From Cannabis sativa (taxonomy: Eukaryota; Streptophyta; Magnoliopsida; Rosales; Cannabaceae): DNA of 64,000 nucleotides. Position 1 is the stretch's first letter. Each line of letters opens with the position of its first letter. The notes beneath the pieces are model-generated. The model was not told where the DNA came from, ran no database searches, and was given only the letters and a program-made list of their open reading frames with translations. Made by a program: the position numbers and the translations under genes. The DNA is taken from NCBI RefSeq assembly GCF_029168945.1, contig NC_083601.1:22782160-22846159 (forward strand), read 5' to 3'. Positions 31,797-44,446 of this stretch are shown here, in pieces.

Positions 31797-31982
31797 AGAA
31801 ACTCAAATATTCCTGCATTATATGAGCTCATGACAGAGCCTAATCTAGAAATTTGGGAGGACTGGTATGATAGTGAAGAGGATTTAGAAAGTACATGGAA
31901 AACATGTACTCGGAAAAAACCAGCAAAAATTCCATCTCGGAAGCCATCTGGAAACTCCAGAGTCAAATTTTGGAGTAGACCA
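31797..31982 (+). pseudogene. orphan open frame split by the Copia element
   Basis: An acidic then basic reading frame (for example EIWEDWYDSEEDLESTWK, then KIPSRKPSGNSRVKFWSR) is open across this interval. If the Copia element and one GACCA are removed, it stays open for about 20 more codons into 39331-39390, ending at TAA. It has no start of its own and no family I recognise. It sits between a retroelement leader and the inverted repeat, so it is probably a fragment of a transposon or captured gene. Confidence 0.35.
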
Positions 31983-32470
31983 TGTTAGACTTTTATTTGG
32001 GCTTACATTAAATTTTATTGGTTTTATTAAAACTTGGGTTGATTGGATAGTTCTTTGCTGTGTTAGCCCATGTTGTTGGTGATCAATTGTTAATGGGCTT
32101 AGCATCTGTGAGTAAAGTCTAGGTGAAGCAGAAGTGTGGGCTTTTCTAGTTGACTGAAGCCTTTGATGAGCAGGCCCAGCCCAACTAGGGTTTTGTAGCT
32201 AAGTCCCCTCCCTAACTCTATAAATACATATTGTCTCATCACAATTGTATACCTTTTGATAATCGGATAAAATAAGCGCTTCGATTTAGAGATCTAGGGA
32301 GGAAGACTTAGTTGATAGTATTGCACTATCGAATTGGAGTAACTGCTGTGGATCAATCAGAGATAATTGCTATGGATCAATCAGGTACACATACCTAATT
32401 ATTATATCTTATTATTGTGTTCTATGTTATATACAAATAGATCTTGGGTTAATTGTTAATTTATCTAACA
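31983..32470 (+). repeat. 5' LTR of the Copia element
   Basis: 488 bp. A CTATAAATAC TATA-like box lies at about 32218-32227. Confidence 0.9.
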
Positions 32471-34009
32471 TGTGGTATCAGATTGCCTATTGTATATGAT
32501 TTAGAACCTATAATTAGTATAATTAATTTGTATATGTTAATTATCCATAATTTCATATCAATTTCGTTATTATTTTATGTGCAATTTTTTGTTTATAAAT
32601 CTTAAAACTTTAGGGGTTTTATTGATCGTTAAATTCTCTTTCAATTGATATATTATATGCATGAAATCATTGTGTATATTAAGAGAATTTTAAATTTAAA
32701 GTTTTAGGGTTTATATGATTATAATGTGAAATTATAATTGTGTATTTTGATTTTATCGTTTTTAATCTAAAATTGATTATAGATATCTCATTATTAATTG
32801 TTTATGAATGTTCTTAAATGATTAATTTTGTATTTTGATTAAGATTGATATTCCAAATCAATTTTTTTTTATGTTCTTTATTTTTTGGATAGCTTTTCTT
32901 TAGATCTATTGTTTTTTAGTCTTTAATACCCGAAATTAGTAGCATAGATCAATTAGAAATTCAATCCCGAGCAAAACCCATCCAAATTCCGATGTTTTCG
33001 TCGAGTTTTTGGCTGGAAAACACGACCAGACCCGACTGGGGCCGAACCGGGTCGCGTGACCCGTCACAGGACCCGCTGGAGGATGAAGGAGGAGTCCAGC
33101 CGCGAAGCCCACTCGCGCAGGTGGCGCGTGAAGCGTCGTCAAACGTCGTTTTTCGACGTTCTTTTTTCCAGCATCCTTAAAATTTAATTTCTGATTTTTC
33201 TATGATTTTTAATTAATTTTTTGACTCCGTTTAATAATTATTATTATTTTAATGATAATTATGCAGTTAAAAAAATTATTAAAAATAATTTTTGATGATT
33301 TTTCAAAATCCATAAATCATAGAAAAATTTTTGGGTTTCTTCTCGTTCCATAAGACATAGTCACTCTCTTGTTTAATTTATCTTGACTATGTAGTCTCCA
33401 CCAATTTTCTTATATTCACATCTTTTAATTATTTGTTGTTCTAAACTTATAAAACTTGATTGTTTGATACAAAAATAATGTGTTATGGTGGACACTTTAT
33501 TTTTTGATTATCAATATAATAAAAGCAATTATATATCTCTTTTGGAAATTTGGTTGAAAATTATTAATTTTCAATGATTGTTTTATCACCAAATTTCACA
33601 TGTTGAAGAAAATATTATATATTTTTGGTTGACTATATGTGTAATTACTTGCCCAAAGGTAGTATTTACATATATTAGTTCACATTCCATGAAGTGAGTT
33701 AATATTAAATGTATATATTTTAATTATTTGCCCAAAGGTAATAATTTAAATATATAAATTTATTATTATTTTTTGCTTGAATTAATACATATTTTTAAGA
33801 AATTTATTTGCCCAAAGGTAATAAAATTCTTAAATGATATGTATTTTTTTCTTTGTTGTTAACTTCATGAAGGTAGATCATGTGTGTGTTATATTCTCAC
33901 CCCAAAGGGGAGTTTATAATGACCAGTTGATTCTACAATATTTTCTAATACATTGCTCATATTGCTTATTCAAGTTTTAATTTTTTGAATTTTTTCAGTC
34001 TCCTTTTCT

Positions 34010-37000
34010 GTGAACAACAATAATGCTTCCATCCATATTTTGAATGCTTCCAACTACAAGACATGGAAACGAGATGTGGAATTTACTTTAGGCATAATGG
34101 ATATGGACTTGTGCCTACGAGAAGAAAAACCTGCGATCTTGCGACTCCGGTACAGTACGAGAGAACTCATCATGCACAATGGGAAAAGTCAAGTCGTCTT
34201 AGTCTTCTTACTATGAAAAGATCCATTCACCGAACATCTATTGAGTGGTTTGCCAGACACTACAAATGCCAAAGAGTTTTTCAATGTCCGTAGAAAAATT
34301 ATACGACCTTTGGTGAAAACGCCGAAGTTTGGACATCTTATGGATGAAATGACAACCATTAAGTATGATGAATTAAAAGGAGTGCGAGATTTTATTCTGA
34401 AATTGGTGAATGTTCAGTCCAAGTTGAAAGATCATAATATTCCTCTTCCTGACTCTTTCATTATTCATCGAGCTCTTCATGCTCTTCCTGCCTCTTTCAG
34501 CCTAATCAAGACAGCCTACAACACTTACAATCAAACATGGACTATCAGCGACCTAATTTCTCAGTGTGTAGGCCGAAGAAAGCAAGCTTAAAAGGGAGAA
34601 GAATGAATCTGCTAACTATGTTTCTCACCTCAAGCCCAACAAAGGAAAAGGAAAATTCAAGAATAAAAATGATGGTGCTACAAAACAGAATGGTAATGGT
34701 AAGGAGCATAAGAATAAACAGAAGAATAACAATGGAAAGTCCAAATACTCTAATGTGAAGTGTTACTTTTGTGAAAAATTGGGGCATCGGAGAACGGTAT
34801 CACAAATTTAAGACTTGGTTAGAAAAGAAGCAAGCACAATCAGGTAATCCATTGGCATGTGTTTGTTTTGAATCTAATCTAGTTGATGTTCCTATTGATT
34901 CTTGGTGGTTAGACGGTGGTGCTCTTGTTCATGTTTCGCTTCCTTACGGGGGCTAAGGGATCTCAGGAAGCCAAGTGAGAGGGAGTCCAAGCTTAAAGTG
35001 GGCAATGATGTTGGAGTTGACGTTATCTATGTTGGAACATTTATTCTTGAATTACAGTCTCGTGATAAGATTATTCTGAACAATACTTTTATGTTCCTAC
35101 TTTTAAAAGGAATTTAGTTTCGCTTCCGCTTTTGGTTAAACAAGGATATTCTTTTCATTTTGCAAATGATAATGTTGACATTATGCTTGACTCTCGAATT
35201 ATTGGAAATTGCTTTTATTCTGATGGTCTTTACAAGTTGTCATTGGCTCCTTTAGATTCCTCTTTTAATGTTGTGAATACTGTGGGTAAAAGACCTCATA
35301 TTAAGGAAACATCCTTATTGTTATGGCACAAAAGATTGGGTCATATTTCCAGAGAAAGGGTTGATCGTTTGATTAAATCTGAAATACTTCCTCCTCTTGA
35401 TGCTTCTGATTGGGATACTTGTGTTGATTGTACTCGTGGAAAATTGACTAAAACAAGAAAGAAGACTGCAAACCGCAGTCAATCTTTATTGGAAATTATC
35501 CACACAGACATCAGTGGTCCTTATTCCACCACGTTGTGCAGAAACAAGTATTTTATCACTTTTATCGATGATTTTTCTCGTTATGGATTCACCTATTTAA
35601 TTAAAGAAAAATCTGACGCCCTTGATAAACTCAAAATTTTTCGAAATGAGGTTGAGAAACAATTAGGAAGAGTCATCAAAGTTGTTCATTCGATCGTGGA
35701 GGAGAATATTATGGTCGTTATACGAAACTGGACAACACATGGGGCTTTTGCAGAGTACTTACAAGAAAATGGTATAGTTGCTCAATACACTATGCTGGTT
35801 CACCGAGCAAAATGGCGTTCTTTGAAAGGAGAAATCGCACTCTCATGGATATGGTTAGAAGTATGATGAGTAGAACAAATCTTCCAGAGTTTTTATGGGG
35901 TGAAGCACTTATGACTGCAACTTATATTTTAAATCGTGTTCCCAGTAAATCTGTTCCCAAAACCCGTTTTGAGTTATGGATTGGGCGGAAGCCTAGTCTG
36001 AATCATTTTCGTGTATGGGGTTGTCCAGCTGAAGTAAAGATTTATGATCCTAATTTGAAAAGGTTAGATCCGAGAACAAATCGCTGTTATTTCATTGGTT
36101 ATCCAATGCGCTCGAAAGGCTATCGCTTTTACTGTCCTACTCGTGGTACGCGAATTGTTGAATCTCAGACTGCTAAATTTCTGGAATTTGATGTTGCTGA
36201 AAAAAATTCCTTCAACATCTCTTGAAATGGGGGAATCATCTAAAGGAATTTGTATTCCTATGTCATTTTCAAGAGATGATAATAGTAGTCTCCATCCTAC
36301 TCCAGTTGGTAATGCTCCCATTGTTGATGAATACATTGCTCCCGATATCGAAGATGATGAAGGTCCTATTATTGATGAAGGGCCTATTAATGATGAAGCT
36401 CCTATTGTTAATGAGAATCCTGTTATTGAAGAAATTCTAGTTGTGGAAGATGTTATTCAAAACAATGATCAACAAAGAGAAGTTATTCCAGAAGTACCTC
36501 CTCTAAGAAGATCTCAGAGACAAAAGAAGTCAACAAAGTGTCATGATAATTTTGTTTATCTTGGAGAAGGAGAATATGATATTGATCATTTTGTGGATCC
36601 TGTCACTTTTAGTGAAGCACTTAATAGTCCACAATCTTCAAAATGGTTAACAGCTACGGATGATGAGATCGACTCCATGAAGAAAAATGGTGTATGGGAG
36701 CTAGTTTTATTACCTGATGGTTTTAAACCAATAGGTTGTAAGTGGATTTTAAAGGCTAAAAGGGATAAAAAGGGACAGATTGAAAGGTTTAAAGCGCGTT
36801 TAGTGGCTAAAGGCTTTACTCAAAGAGAAGGTATTGATTACACTGAAACTTTCTCACCTGTTTCCACTAAAGATTCATTCAGAATTATTATGGCCTTAGT
36901 TGCGCATTTTGATTTAGAGTTGCATCAAATGGATGTTAAAACTGCTTTTCTGAATGGAGAATTGAATGAGGAAGTCTATATGTCTCAACCTGAAGGCTAC

Positions 37001-38175
37001 AAGGAGAATGGAAAAGAACACTTGGTTTGCAAGTTGAAACGATCCATTTATGGTCTCAAACAGGCATCTCGCCAGTGGTACTTGAAGTTTGACAAGGTTG
37101 TGACATCGTTTGGTTTCGTAGAGAACAAGTTTGATCAGTGTATTTATATGAAGATCAGTGGGAGTCGTTATAATTTTCTTGTTCTTTATGTAGATGACAT
37201 TTTACTTGCCGCTGTGATTTGTCACTACTAAATGAGACCAAAAATTTTCTGTCTTCCAATTTTGATATGAAAGATCTTGGAGAGGCATCCTATGTTTTGG
37301 GGATTGAGATCCATCGTGACAGGAATCGAAAAGTTCTTGGCTTATCTCAAGAAGCTTATATTAATCGTGTGCTCAAAAGGTTCAACATGGATTTGTGTAA
37401 AGCCGGTTGTTCCTATTACGAAAGGGGACAAGTTCACTAAGCACAATGTCCTAAGAACGACTTGGAAAGAGGAGCAATGAAGAACATCCCTTATGCAAGT
37501 GTAGTAGGGAGTTTGATGTATGCTCGGAGTTTGCACTCGACACCGACATAGCTTTCGTAGTCAATGTTCTTGGGAGATATTTATACCGATCCCGGCCTTG
37601 ATCATTGGGTTGCGGCCAAGAAAGTTTTGAGATATTTGCAAAGAACGAAGAGTTTTATGCTTGTGTATAAGCATGTTGACAATCTTCGAGTTGTTGGTTA
37701 TTCGATTCGATTTTGGTGGTTGTGTAGATGATTTAAAGTCAACTTCGGCTATATTTTCACCTTGGCGAGTCTTGCTATTTCTTGGAAGAGTGTCAAACAG
37801 ACTTTGATCACGTCATCTACTATGTATGCTGAGTTTGTTGCATGTTATGAGGCATCTTTGCAAGCTTTGTGGCTGAAGAATTTTATTTCGGAGATACGAG
37901 TGGTTGATTCTATTTCCACACCTATGCTAATCTATTGTGATAATAATGCTGTTGTTTTCTTTTCAAAGAATAACAAGATTAGTAGTGCTTCTAAACATAT
38001 GGAAATAAAGTATCTCACTGTCAGAGACTTGGTCAAGAAAGGAGACATTGTCATTGAAAATTGCAAGACCGAGTCGATGTTAGCTGATCCTCTAACCAAA
38101 GGGTTAAGTGCCGTGCTGTTTAATAAACATGTTGTTAATATGGGCATTTTAGAATCTTTTGATCTTTTGGGTTAG
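34010..38175 (+). pseudogene. Copia gag-pol polyprotein (frameshifted)
   Basis: The gag starts near 34010 (ASIHILNASNYKTWKRDVEF), with a shift near 34130-34240 before the UBN2-type gag core (34241-34591). The zinc knuckle near 34757-34800 reads CYFCEKLGH but lacks the last Cys in frame. The protease motif is WWLDGGALVHVS, with DSG changed to DGG. The integrase has HKRLGH...CVDC and TDISGPY (35330-35530), with a further break near 35800. The reverse transcriptase (about 36690-37220) keeps LYVDDILL and is followed by a break near 37215. RNase H is at about 37750-38175 (STMYAEFVACYEA, YCDNNAVVF, KHMEIKYL). An acidic 6-residue repeat (PI.DEG type) precedes the RT at about 36350-36440. The multiple lesions and protease mutation make it inactive. 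Confidence 0.88.
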
Positions 38176-38832
38176 TGGGAGTTTTGTTTTCTGTTTGTTT
38201 TTAGAAATTATTATTTATAATTTTCTGAATAAAGTTATGAACTACATTTTATGTTTCAATATTTTTTATTATTGAATGGATATGTTTTCAATTATGTTTT
38301 GTTATATTCTCGAGAATGATTGAATTGAAAGCATGTGGTTCATATTGTTGTGATCATTGTCTTTTAAATTTATTTGCTTATTAACAATGATATGTTGTTG
38401 GCTTAATTCTTTAAGCAAGTTTAGTGACACTTACTTATTTTAAGTGGTGTATGTTTAATTTCACTGGCTTATTTATTAAGCATCACGGTATCAGTGAAAT
38501 TGAGGACTGATAAGGATATTATGTTATTTTAAATTGATCACATGTTGAACATAATTCCTTACCACACTACTAGACTTATTGACCATGTCGATTTAATACT
38601 TTGGTATTTGTGATTATGAATGTCTTTTGTTGAGTTAAAAACAATATGACTGTCATAGTTCATTATCAAAGGTTAAATTGGACCGGTATGTTGAGATGCT
38701 ATCAGAGAACTATCATTTTTTAAAGTGGCCACAAATGTTTTCCTGTTGTTCAACCCATGAGTCGTTTTCAAACAAAATTATTTTGATATATAATATATAT
38801 GTATTAAAATCAATGTAGCCCAAGTGGGAGAA

Positions 38833-39325
38833 TGTTAGACTTTTATTTGGGCTTACATTAAATTTTATTGGTTTTATTAAAACTTGGGTTGATTGGATAG
38901 TTCTTTGCTGTGTTAGCCCATGTTGTTGGTGATCAATTGTTAATGGGCTTAGCATCTGTGAGTAAAGTCTAGGTGAAGCAGAAGTGTGGGCTTTTCTAGT
39001 TGACTGAAGCCTTTGATGAGCGAGCCCGGCCAACTAACTAGGGTTTTGTAGCTAAGTCCCCTCCCTAACTCTATAAATACATATTGTCTCATCACAATTG
39101 TATACCTTTTGATAATCAGATAAAATAAACTGCTTCTGATTTAGAGATCTAGGGAGGAAGACTTAGTTGATAGTATTGCACTATCGAATTGGAGTAACTG
39201 ATGTGGATCAATCAGAGATAATTGCTATGGATCAATCAGGTACACATACCTAATTATTATATCTTATTATTGTGTTCTATGTTATATACAAATAGATCTT
39301 GGGTTAATTGTTAATTTATCTAACA
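38833..39325 (+). repeat. 3' LTR of the Copia element
   Basis: 493 bp, same ends as the 5' LTR, preceded by the PPT and followed by the GACCA duplication. Confidence 0.9.
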
Positions 39326-39334
39326 GACCAGATA

Positions 39335-40662
39335 TAAAGGAAAAGAGGGTTTTGAAAAAAATATCTTTGGCAATTGATACGTAAGAGTGAAACAGAGAAA
39401 AGAGATCTGAGAAAAGAGAGAAAAAAAAACTGCATTATTCCAAGTGATTTTTCAAGCTCTACAAGGGTAAGCAAAGATCCATAAATGGATCTACCTCTCT
39501 TTCTTCTTTCTCTTTATTTTTGTTTACTCCAAATAGTCATTCCAATCTCCTTTGATTCACAAAACTTCAGAAAATAAGTTGATGTGATATATAATCAAAG
39601 GGAAAGGAAAAGACTAATATTTTTACGCTGTCAATTTCATTATTGATTTCTATAATTCTCTTCGATTCACTAGACTTCAGAAAATAAGTCAATATGTGAT
39701 ATATAATCGAAGAGAATAATATAAATCTTTATGGTGTTATGCCGTCCAATTTATTGTAAATTCCTATGATTTTCTTTTAGTTCACTAGACTTCTAAAAAT
39801 AAGTCGACATGTGATACATAACCAAAGAGAAGAATATAAGATTTAAAGAAATTATTATACCATCAAAATTATCATAAGGTGTAGATTCTCATACCAAAGA
39901 AATGAGAGTAATATAAGGAAGTTGATTGATTACTTACTGCACACTCAAAAAAAAAAAAAAAAGATGTAGGTTCAGTCGATTATATCCTAATCAAATTCAC
40001 TTTGTTGGTGTGATAATTAATGGTGAAAATTCTCTCTGTAAAAAAATAGGTGATCAGTGACTATACATATATATATCCATAAATGTTATTATTCATATAA
40101 AAAATGATCATATGCACAAAAAGTCTCGTCATTATTGTCAAGCCAAGGGATTAGTATGATTTATACATGGTATGCACATAAGTTATGGATCGAGGATGTG
40201 TATAGACGCCAACCATATATTACATATTCACATATATATATGTATATATGTGATTTCTTCTCAGTAACTTTATAGGCTAAACAAAAAAATCGCACAAGTG
40301 TGAGAGTGGCTCCTATAAATATGTACTGATTATGATATATATATATATTCATCTATATGAATGCCTATTTGAAAATAAGAAACATGTGTCACTTGGAAAA
40401 TTCCTCTGCTTATTTCAAAGTGAACAAGGCTTGTAAATTAAAAGCCAAAGTTTAACAATAAAAAAATCGCATAGAAGACTGTGAGTGTGTTCTAAACAAA
40501 TTTCTCGAACAAACGAAAAAAAGGAGAAAAGCAAGCATGCACTATAGTCAGTAAAAAAAAAAAGTATATATATATACCTATGCTTATGCGATAAAAAAGA
40601 ATATATATATACTTACGTCACAATTCCAATGACGTTGACAAAGCGAAAAAAAAAATGAAAAT
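39335..40662 (+). repeat. left arm of a large inverted repeat (R-U5 part of an LTR)
   Basis: Reverse-complement match to 47811-46946 and 44446-about 44130, with the Helitron removed. Examples: 'caagtgatttttcaagctct' here against 'agagcttgaaaaatcacttg' at about 47730, and 'ctcgaacaaacgaaaaaaag' against 'ttttttcgtttgttcgagaa' at about 44205. It contains at least three imperfect repeats of 'ttcactagacttcagaaaataagtcgac'-type sequence (39560-39820). About 75 bp at 40540-40615, including an AT hairpin, are present only in this arm. No coding sequence. Confidence 0.85.
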
Positions 40663-40679
40663 ATATATGAGCCGCTTCT

Positions 40680-41501
40680 GCCCAAGGAGGGAAAAAGAGC
40701 CGCTTTTTGGCAGCATTCTCTATTGATCGAGCACCCATTTCATGCAGGGTGCCCGAACCAATAAAGAATGTGAAGACACCTACACCAGCTAAAAAGGCTG
40801 GCAGAGGGAAAGGTGTGAAAAACATCACTAAGACTGCACAGGCCTTAAGAGGCAAGGCAGCAAAGGGCTTTAAAAAGAGGCAAGCCCGGGCAGTGAAAAG
40901 GTCTGCAGCAAAGGTTGCCAAGACCGAAGGGAGGCCAACGAAGATTGGCTCCCCCGTAATGATCCAGGAATGGGAGCGTATCTTGATTGGTTCTGTTCCT
41001 ATTTTCTTGCCCACTGTCGCCTCAGTGATGGTTCCCTCTGCGGAGGAAACTGAGGCAACACCGACTTCTCAACCTCGGAGAGGTAGGAAGGCAACAAAAG
41101 GGAGGAGGAGGACAAACACTTCACCTTCACCAAACCCTCTTGAAATGAGGGAATTAGTAGGAGGCACCCCGATTAGGCCACCGATCGTAATCTCTGTCAA
41201 CCGCCAAGGTCAACAGAGGGTACCTGCTGAGATCAATGAACGCCCTTTATTAGATGAAGGGTGTAGGATGCCTTTCTCCTTCCTAAAGAAGGTTAGAAGC
41301 GATAGTGTAAGGGTTCCCAAAGCAAGCCCTAACTCATTCCGAAGAGAACATGGTGACTGGATGTTTCTCCAGGGCTACCGACCAACAAGGGTCACCTCAA
41401 CTGCTAAGCTTACCTCCTACACGGGCCCTGTAACTCGATCGAGAGCTCGTGCCATGCAGGAATCAGTGAATCCCTCTTTTCAAAAAGTTCAATCACCTTA
41501 G
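40680..41501 (+). pseudogene. lysine-rich gag, copy 2 (plus strand)
   Basis: Joined to the left arm at 40680, already inside the gag frame (SAQGGKKSRF position), so its start codon and leader are missing. The frame runs through the basic region, IGSPVMIQEWERILIGSVPI, GDWMFLQGYRP and VTRSRARAMQESVNPS, and ends just after SFQKVQ at 41491, where the palindrome turns. It is very similar to the minus-strand copy at 41505-42981. It lacks the gag core domain. Confidence 0.8.
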
Positions 41502-41504
41502 AGT

Positions 41505-42981
41505 TAATTTCTTTTAGAGATTGCACAAATTGCCGGATCAATAGTGCATTTGATTGGGCAGATTCACCACATGCAGAGGTGAAATAGGCCAAATGCTCAT
41601 GAGGAGAACCATTAATTCCATCAAACTTTTCAAACTTTTGTCTGATGTAGTTTGGTGGAAATGGAATTTGATCATAGTAAGCCAGGTATGGCTTATGATA
41701 TCCAAGAATAGGCATTGTTGCAGCCTGATATTCCCGAATACCCTCCATGGTAAGAGCCTTCAGGTCCTGCTGAGGTTGGACACCAGCTAGTGGTGGTTGC
41801 ACACCTTGTGGTGGCGGTTGTGTGTTGCCTACAGGCGGCACTGAGGACGAGGATTGTTGCCCAATCTCACTCTCCTTTTGTCTCATATTAACTTGATGAG
41901 ATAATTCTGTTGAGAGTCGGGCTACTTCTTCGTCCCTCTCAGCCAATAACCTTTGCAGTTCCTGAATCTTCTCTTCATTACTGATTGTCCCAGTTACTAA
42001 CACCGGCATATTTTTATCATTGCCAACGAACTGAGTAATGAGATCAGCAGACACCCCCTCACTGTGTTCAATAAGGGGAGTTTCTTCTAAAGAGTGTTCA
42101 GATGTACACCCTTCTTCCTGAACTTTTTGAAAAGAGGGATTCACTGATTCCTGCATGGCACGAGCTCTCGATCGAGTTACAGGGCCCGTGTAGGAGGTAA
42201 GCTTAGCAGTTGAGGTGACCCTTGTTGGTCGGTAGCCCTGGAGAAACATCCAGTCACCATGTTCTCTTCGGAATGAGTTAGGGCTTGCTTTGGGAACCCT
42301 TACACTATCGCTTCTAGCCTTCTTTGGGAAGGAGAAAGGCGTCCTACACCCTTCATCTAACAAAGGGCGTTCATTGATCTCAGCAGGTACCCCCTGTTGA
42401 CCTTGGCGGTTGACAGAGATTACGATCGGTGGCCTAATCGGGGTGCCTCCTACTAATTCCCTCATTTCAAGAGGGTTTGGTGAAGGTGAAATGTTTGTCC
42501 CCCTCCTCCCTTTTGTTGCCTTCCTACCTCTCCGAGGTTGAGAAGTCCGTGTTGCCTCAATTTCCTCCGCAGAGGTAACCATCACTGAGGCGACAGTGGG
42601 CAAGAAAATAGGAACAGAACCAATCAAGATACGCTCCCATTCCTGGATCATTACGGGGGAGCCAATCTTCGTTGGCCTCCCTTCTGTCTTGGCAACCTTT
42701 GCTGCAGACCTTTTCACTGCCCGGGCTTGCCTCTTTTTAAAGCCCTTTGCTGCCTTGCCTCTTAAGGCCTGTGCAGTCTTAGTGATGTTTTTCACACCTT
42801 TCCCTCTGCCAGCCTTTTTAGCTGGTGTAGGTGTCTTCACATTCTTTATTGGTTCGGGCACCCTGCATGAAATGGGTGCTCGATCAATAGAGAATGCTGC
42901 CAAAAAGCGGCTCTTTTTCCCTCCTTGGGCAGAAGAGGTTGTTGGTAACTTGTGGAAGTAAACCGTGACTTGTGGTGCCAT
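41505..42981 (-). pseudogene. lysine-rich gag, copy 3 (minus strand, most complete)
   Basis: ATG at 42981 (MAPQVTVYFHKLPTTSSAQG) with its leader intact. Domains: basic Lys/Ala-rich segment at residues about 50-100, a second basic patch near 150, GDWMFLQGYRP near 240, VTRSRARAMQE near 270, a coiled-coil-like stretch (QELQRLLAERDEEVARLS) near 335, a Pro/Gln-rich spacer, and a gag core FEKFDGINGSPHEHLAYF...LLIRQFVQSLKE near 440-485. The open frame continues past 41505 only because it reads into the antisense of copy 2 across the palindromic centre; the last 35 or so residues are therefore not part of the protein family. No protease or pol follows. A five-codon difference from copy 1 (missing EALTI) is present. 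Confidence 0.8.
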
Positions 42982-43093
42982 TTTTTCCTGAAAACAGTAA
43001 ACATGATTAGCACTATAAAGTTAAAGTTGAATAATAGTCATCATATTTGGAGATGAAAAGGAGAATGGGTCCCACCGGGCGTGCCAAAAATTA
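42982..43093 (-). other. leader and PBS-like site of gag copy 3
   Basis: Minus-strand TGGCACGCCCGGTGGGACCC at 43067-43086, seven bases from the LTR end (TGTTAAGC on the + strand at 43094). I do not assign the tRNA with confidence. Confidence 0.6.
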
Positions 43094-44446
43094 TGTTAAG
43101 CAAAAATTTCACATTTAGAATATTAAAAATAAATGCAAAACACAATTTCACCTATGCTGAATTATAGCATAAGAGTTTATTAATTTAAGTTCGACCCATC
43201 AAAGATTATAAGAATAATCTGTTAATTACAATCCTTTTAAATAAAGGAAATACCCTTTGATTCCAATTACGATGATATTAAATAGTTAAAATAAATTTGG
43301 GAAATTTTAAGTAAATTTGGAATTGCAGCTGAACTCAGTCCATTTAATTAACCGAGCTGCCTACATACCTTCTTTGTGAAGGATCAAGCCACTTGTAGTT
43401 CAGAATACGGTAATTTAGAATAAGGATTCTGGTAGATGACCACTTTCAGGAATCCTTTGCTATTTTGAAAATTTGAAAAAAATTCCTAGGTGTATGACCT
43501 TTTATGGAATTTTAAGATTTGTGTTTTATTCCATTTTGCGGTATTGGCGACTGCACTTAGTCTTAGCAACTAAGTTGCCTACGTATCCTTTTATAGGAAT
43601 CAAGTCAAACGTAGTTCCGAATTTTAATTTTTCATGAGATGAATAACCTCTTTTTCTTTGGAATGTCATTTAATTTGTCATGGCTTTGAATTTTAGTGCA
43701 CTTTTTAATTTTTAGGTAAAATTACTATTTTTGAGATTTTTGTGAGGTTAATGACCTCTTTGAAATTTGGTGAGGTGAATGACCTCTTTAATTGGTTGAT
43801 TTTAGTGAGCTCATTTAGAATTTTGTGCCATTTTATGTGGCTTTAGAATTTTACCACTTTTTGGTGGTAAAATTTGGGCTTTGAAATCTTTTTATTATCT
43901 TTTATAAATAAAAAGATTATTTGGATGATATTTTAATTGTTTATTCCAAAATTTAAGGAATAATAATTTATTTTTTATTGAATACTATCTCAAATTTAAA
44001 TTATTTAATTAAAATTAAAGATAGTATCTAAGATATTTATTGTATGATTCAATTTCTATTTAAAATTAAATTATACAACTCGAATAGTGTATTATATATA
44101 TGTATCTTTTTATACACATAAAGTATATACATATATATTTTCATTTTTTTTTCGCTTTGTAAACGTCATTGAAATTGTGACGATGCTTGCTTTTCTCCTT
44201 TTTTTTCGTTTGTTCGAGAAATTTGTTTAGAAGACACTCACAGTCTTCTATGCGATTTTTTTTATTGTTAAACTTTGGCATTTAATTTACAAGTCTTGTT
44301 CACTTTGAAATAAGCAGAGGAATTTTCTAAGTGACACATGTTTCTTATTTTCAAATAGGCATTCATATACATGAATATAGGAGCCACTCTCACACTTGTG
44401 AGATTTTTTTGTTTAGCCTATAAAGTTACTGAAAAGAAATCACATA
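43094..44446 (-). repeat. U5-side of the LTR (Tat/Ogre-like) next to gag copy 3
   Basis: Begins TGTTAAGC, the complement of a CA end, directly after the PBS-like site. It contains 'ctgcctacataccttc...gatcaagcc' and 'ttgcctacgtatcc...gaatcaagtcaaacgtagttc' blocks (43350-43400 and 43575-43615), sequence of the kind found in Ogre/Tat LTRs. The portion 44130-44446 is also part of the right inverted arm. No gene. Confidence 0.6.

Larger units (their letters stand above)
31983..39325 (+). mobile_element. Ty1/Copia LTR retrotransposon, full-length but inactivated
   Basis: The 5' LTR (31983-32470) and 3' LTR (38833-39325) have TGTTAGAC...TCTAACA ends. The 5-mer GACCA flanks the element at 31978-31982 and 39326-39330. 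A PBS TGGTATCAGATT (iMet type) starts at 32473 and a PPT AAGTGGGAGAA lies at 38822-38832. Between them are gag, protease, integrase, reverse transcriptase and RNase H in Copia order. The LTRs differ by a handful of substitutions and small indels (near 32275, 32345 and 32170). It inserted into the orphan frame next to the left inverted arm. Confidence 0.93.

Noticed and set aside
40660..40690. Leader loss in the left arm as a spliced intron (retrocopy of spliced RNA)
   Set aside because: A GT is present at the left side of the deleted segment, but the right side lacks AG in the intact copy; illegitimate joining is simpler.
41410..41520. 523-residue continuous gag ORF on the minus strand ending at 41410
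   Set aside because: Its C-terminal 35 or so residues are the antisense of gag copy 2 read across the palindromic centre, so I ended the homologous part at 41505.
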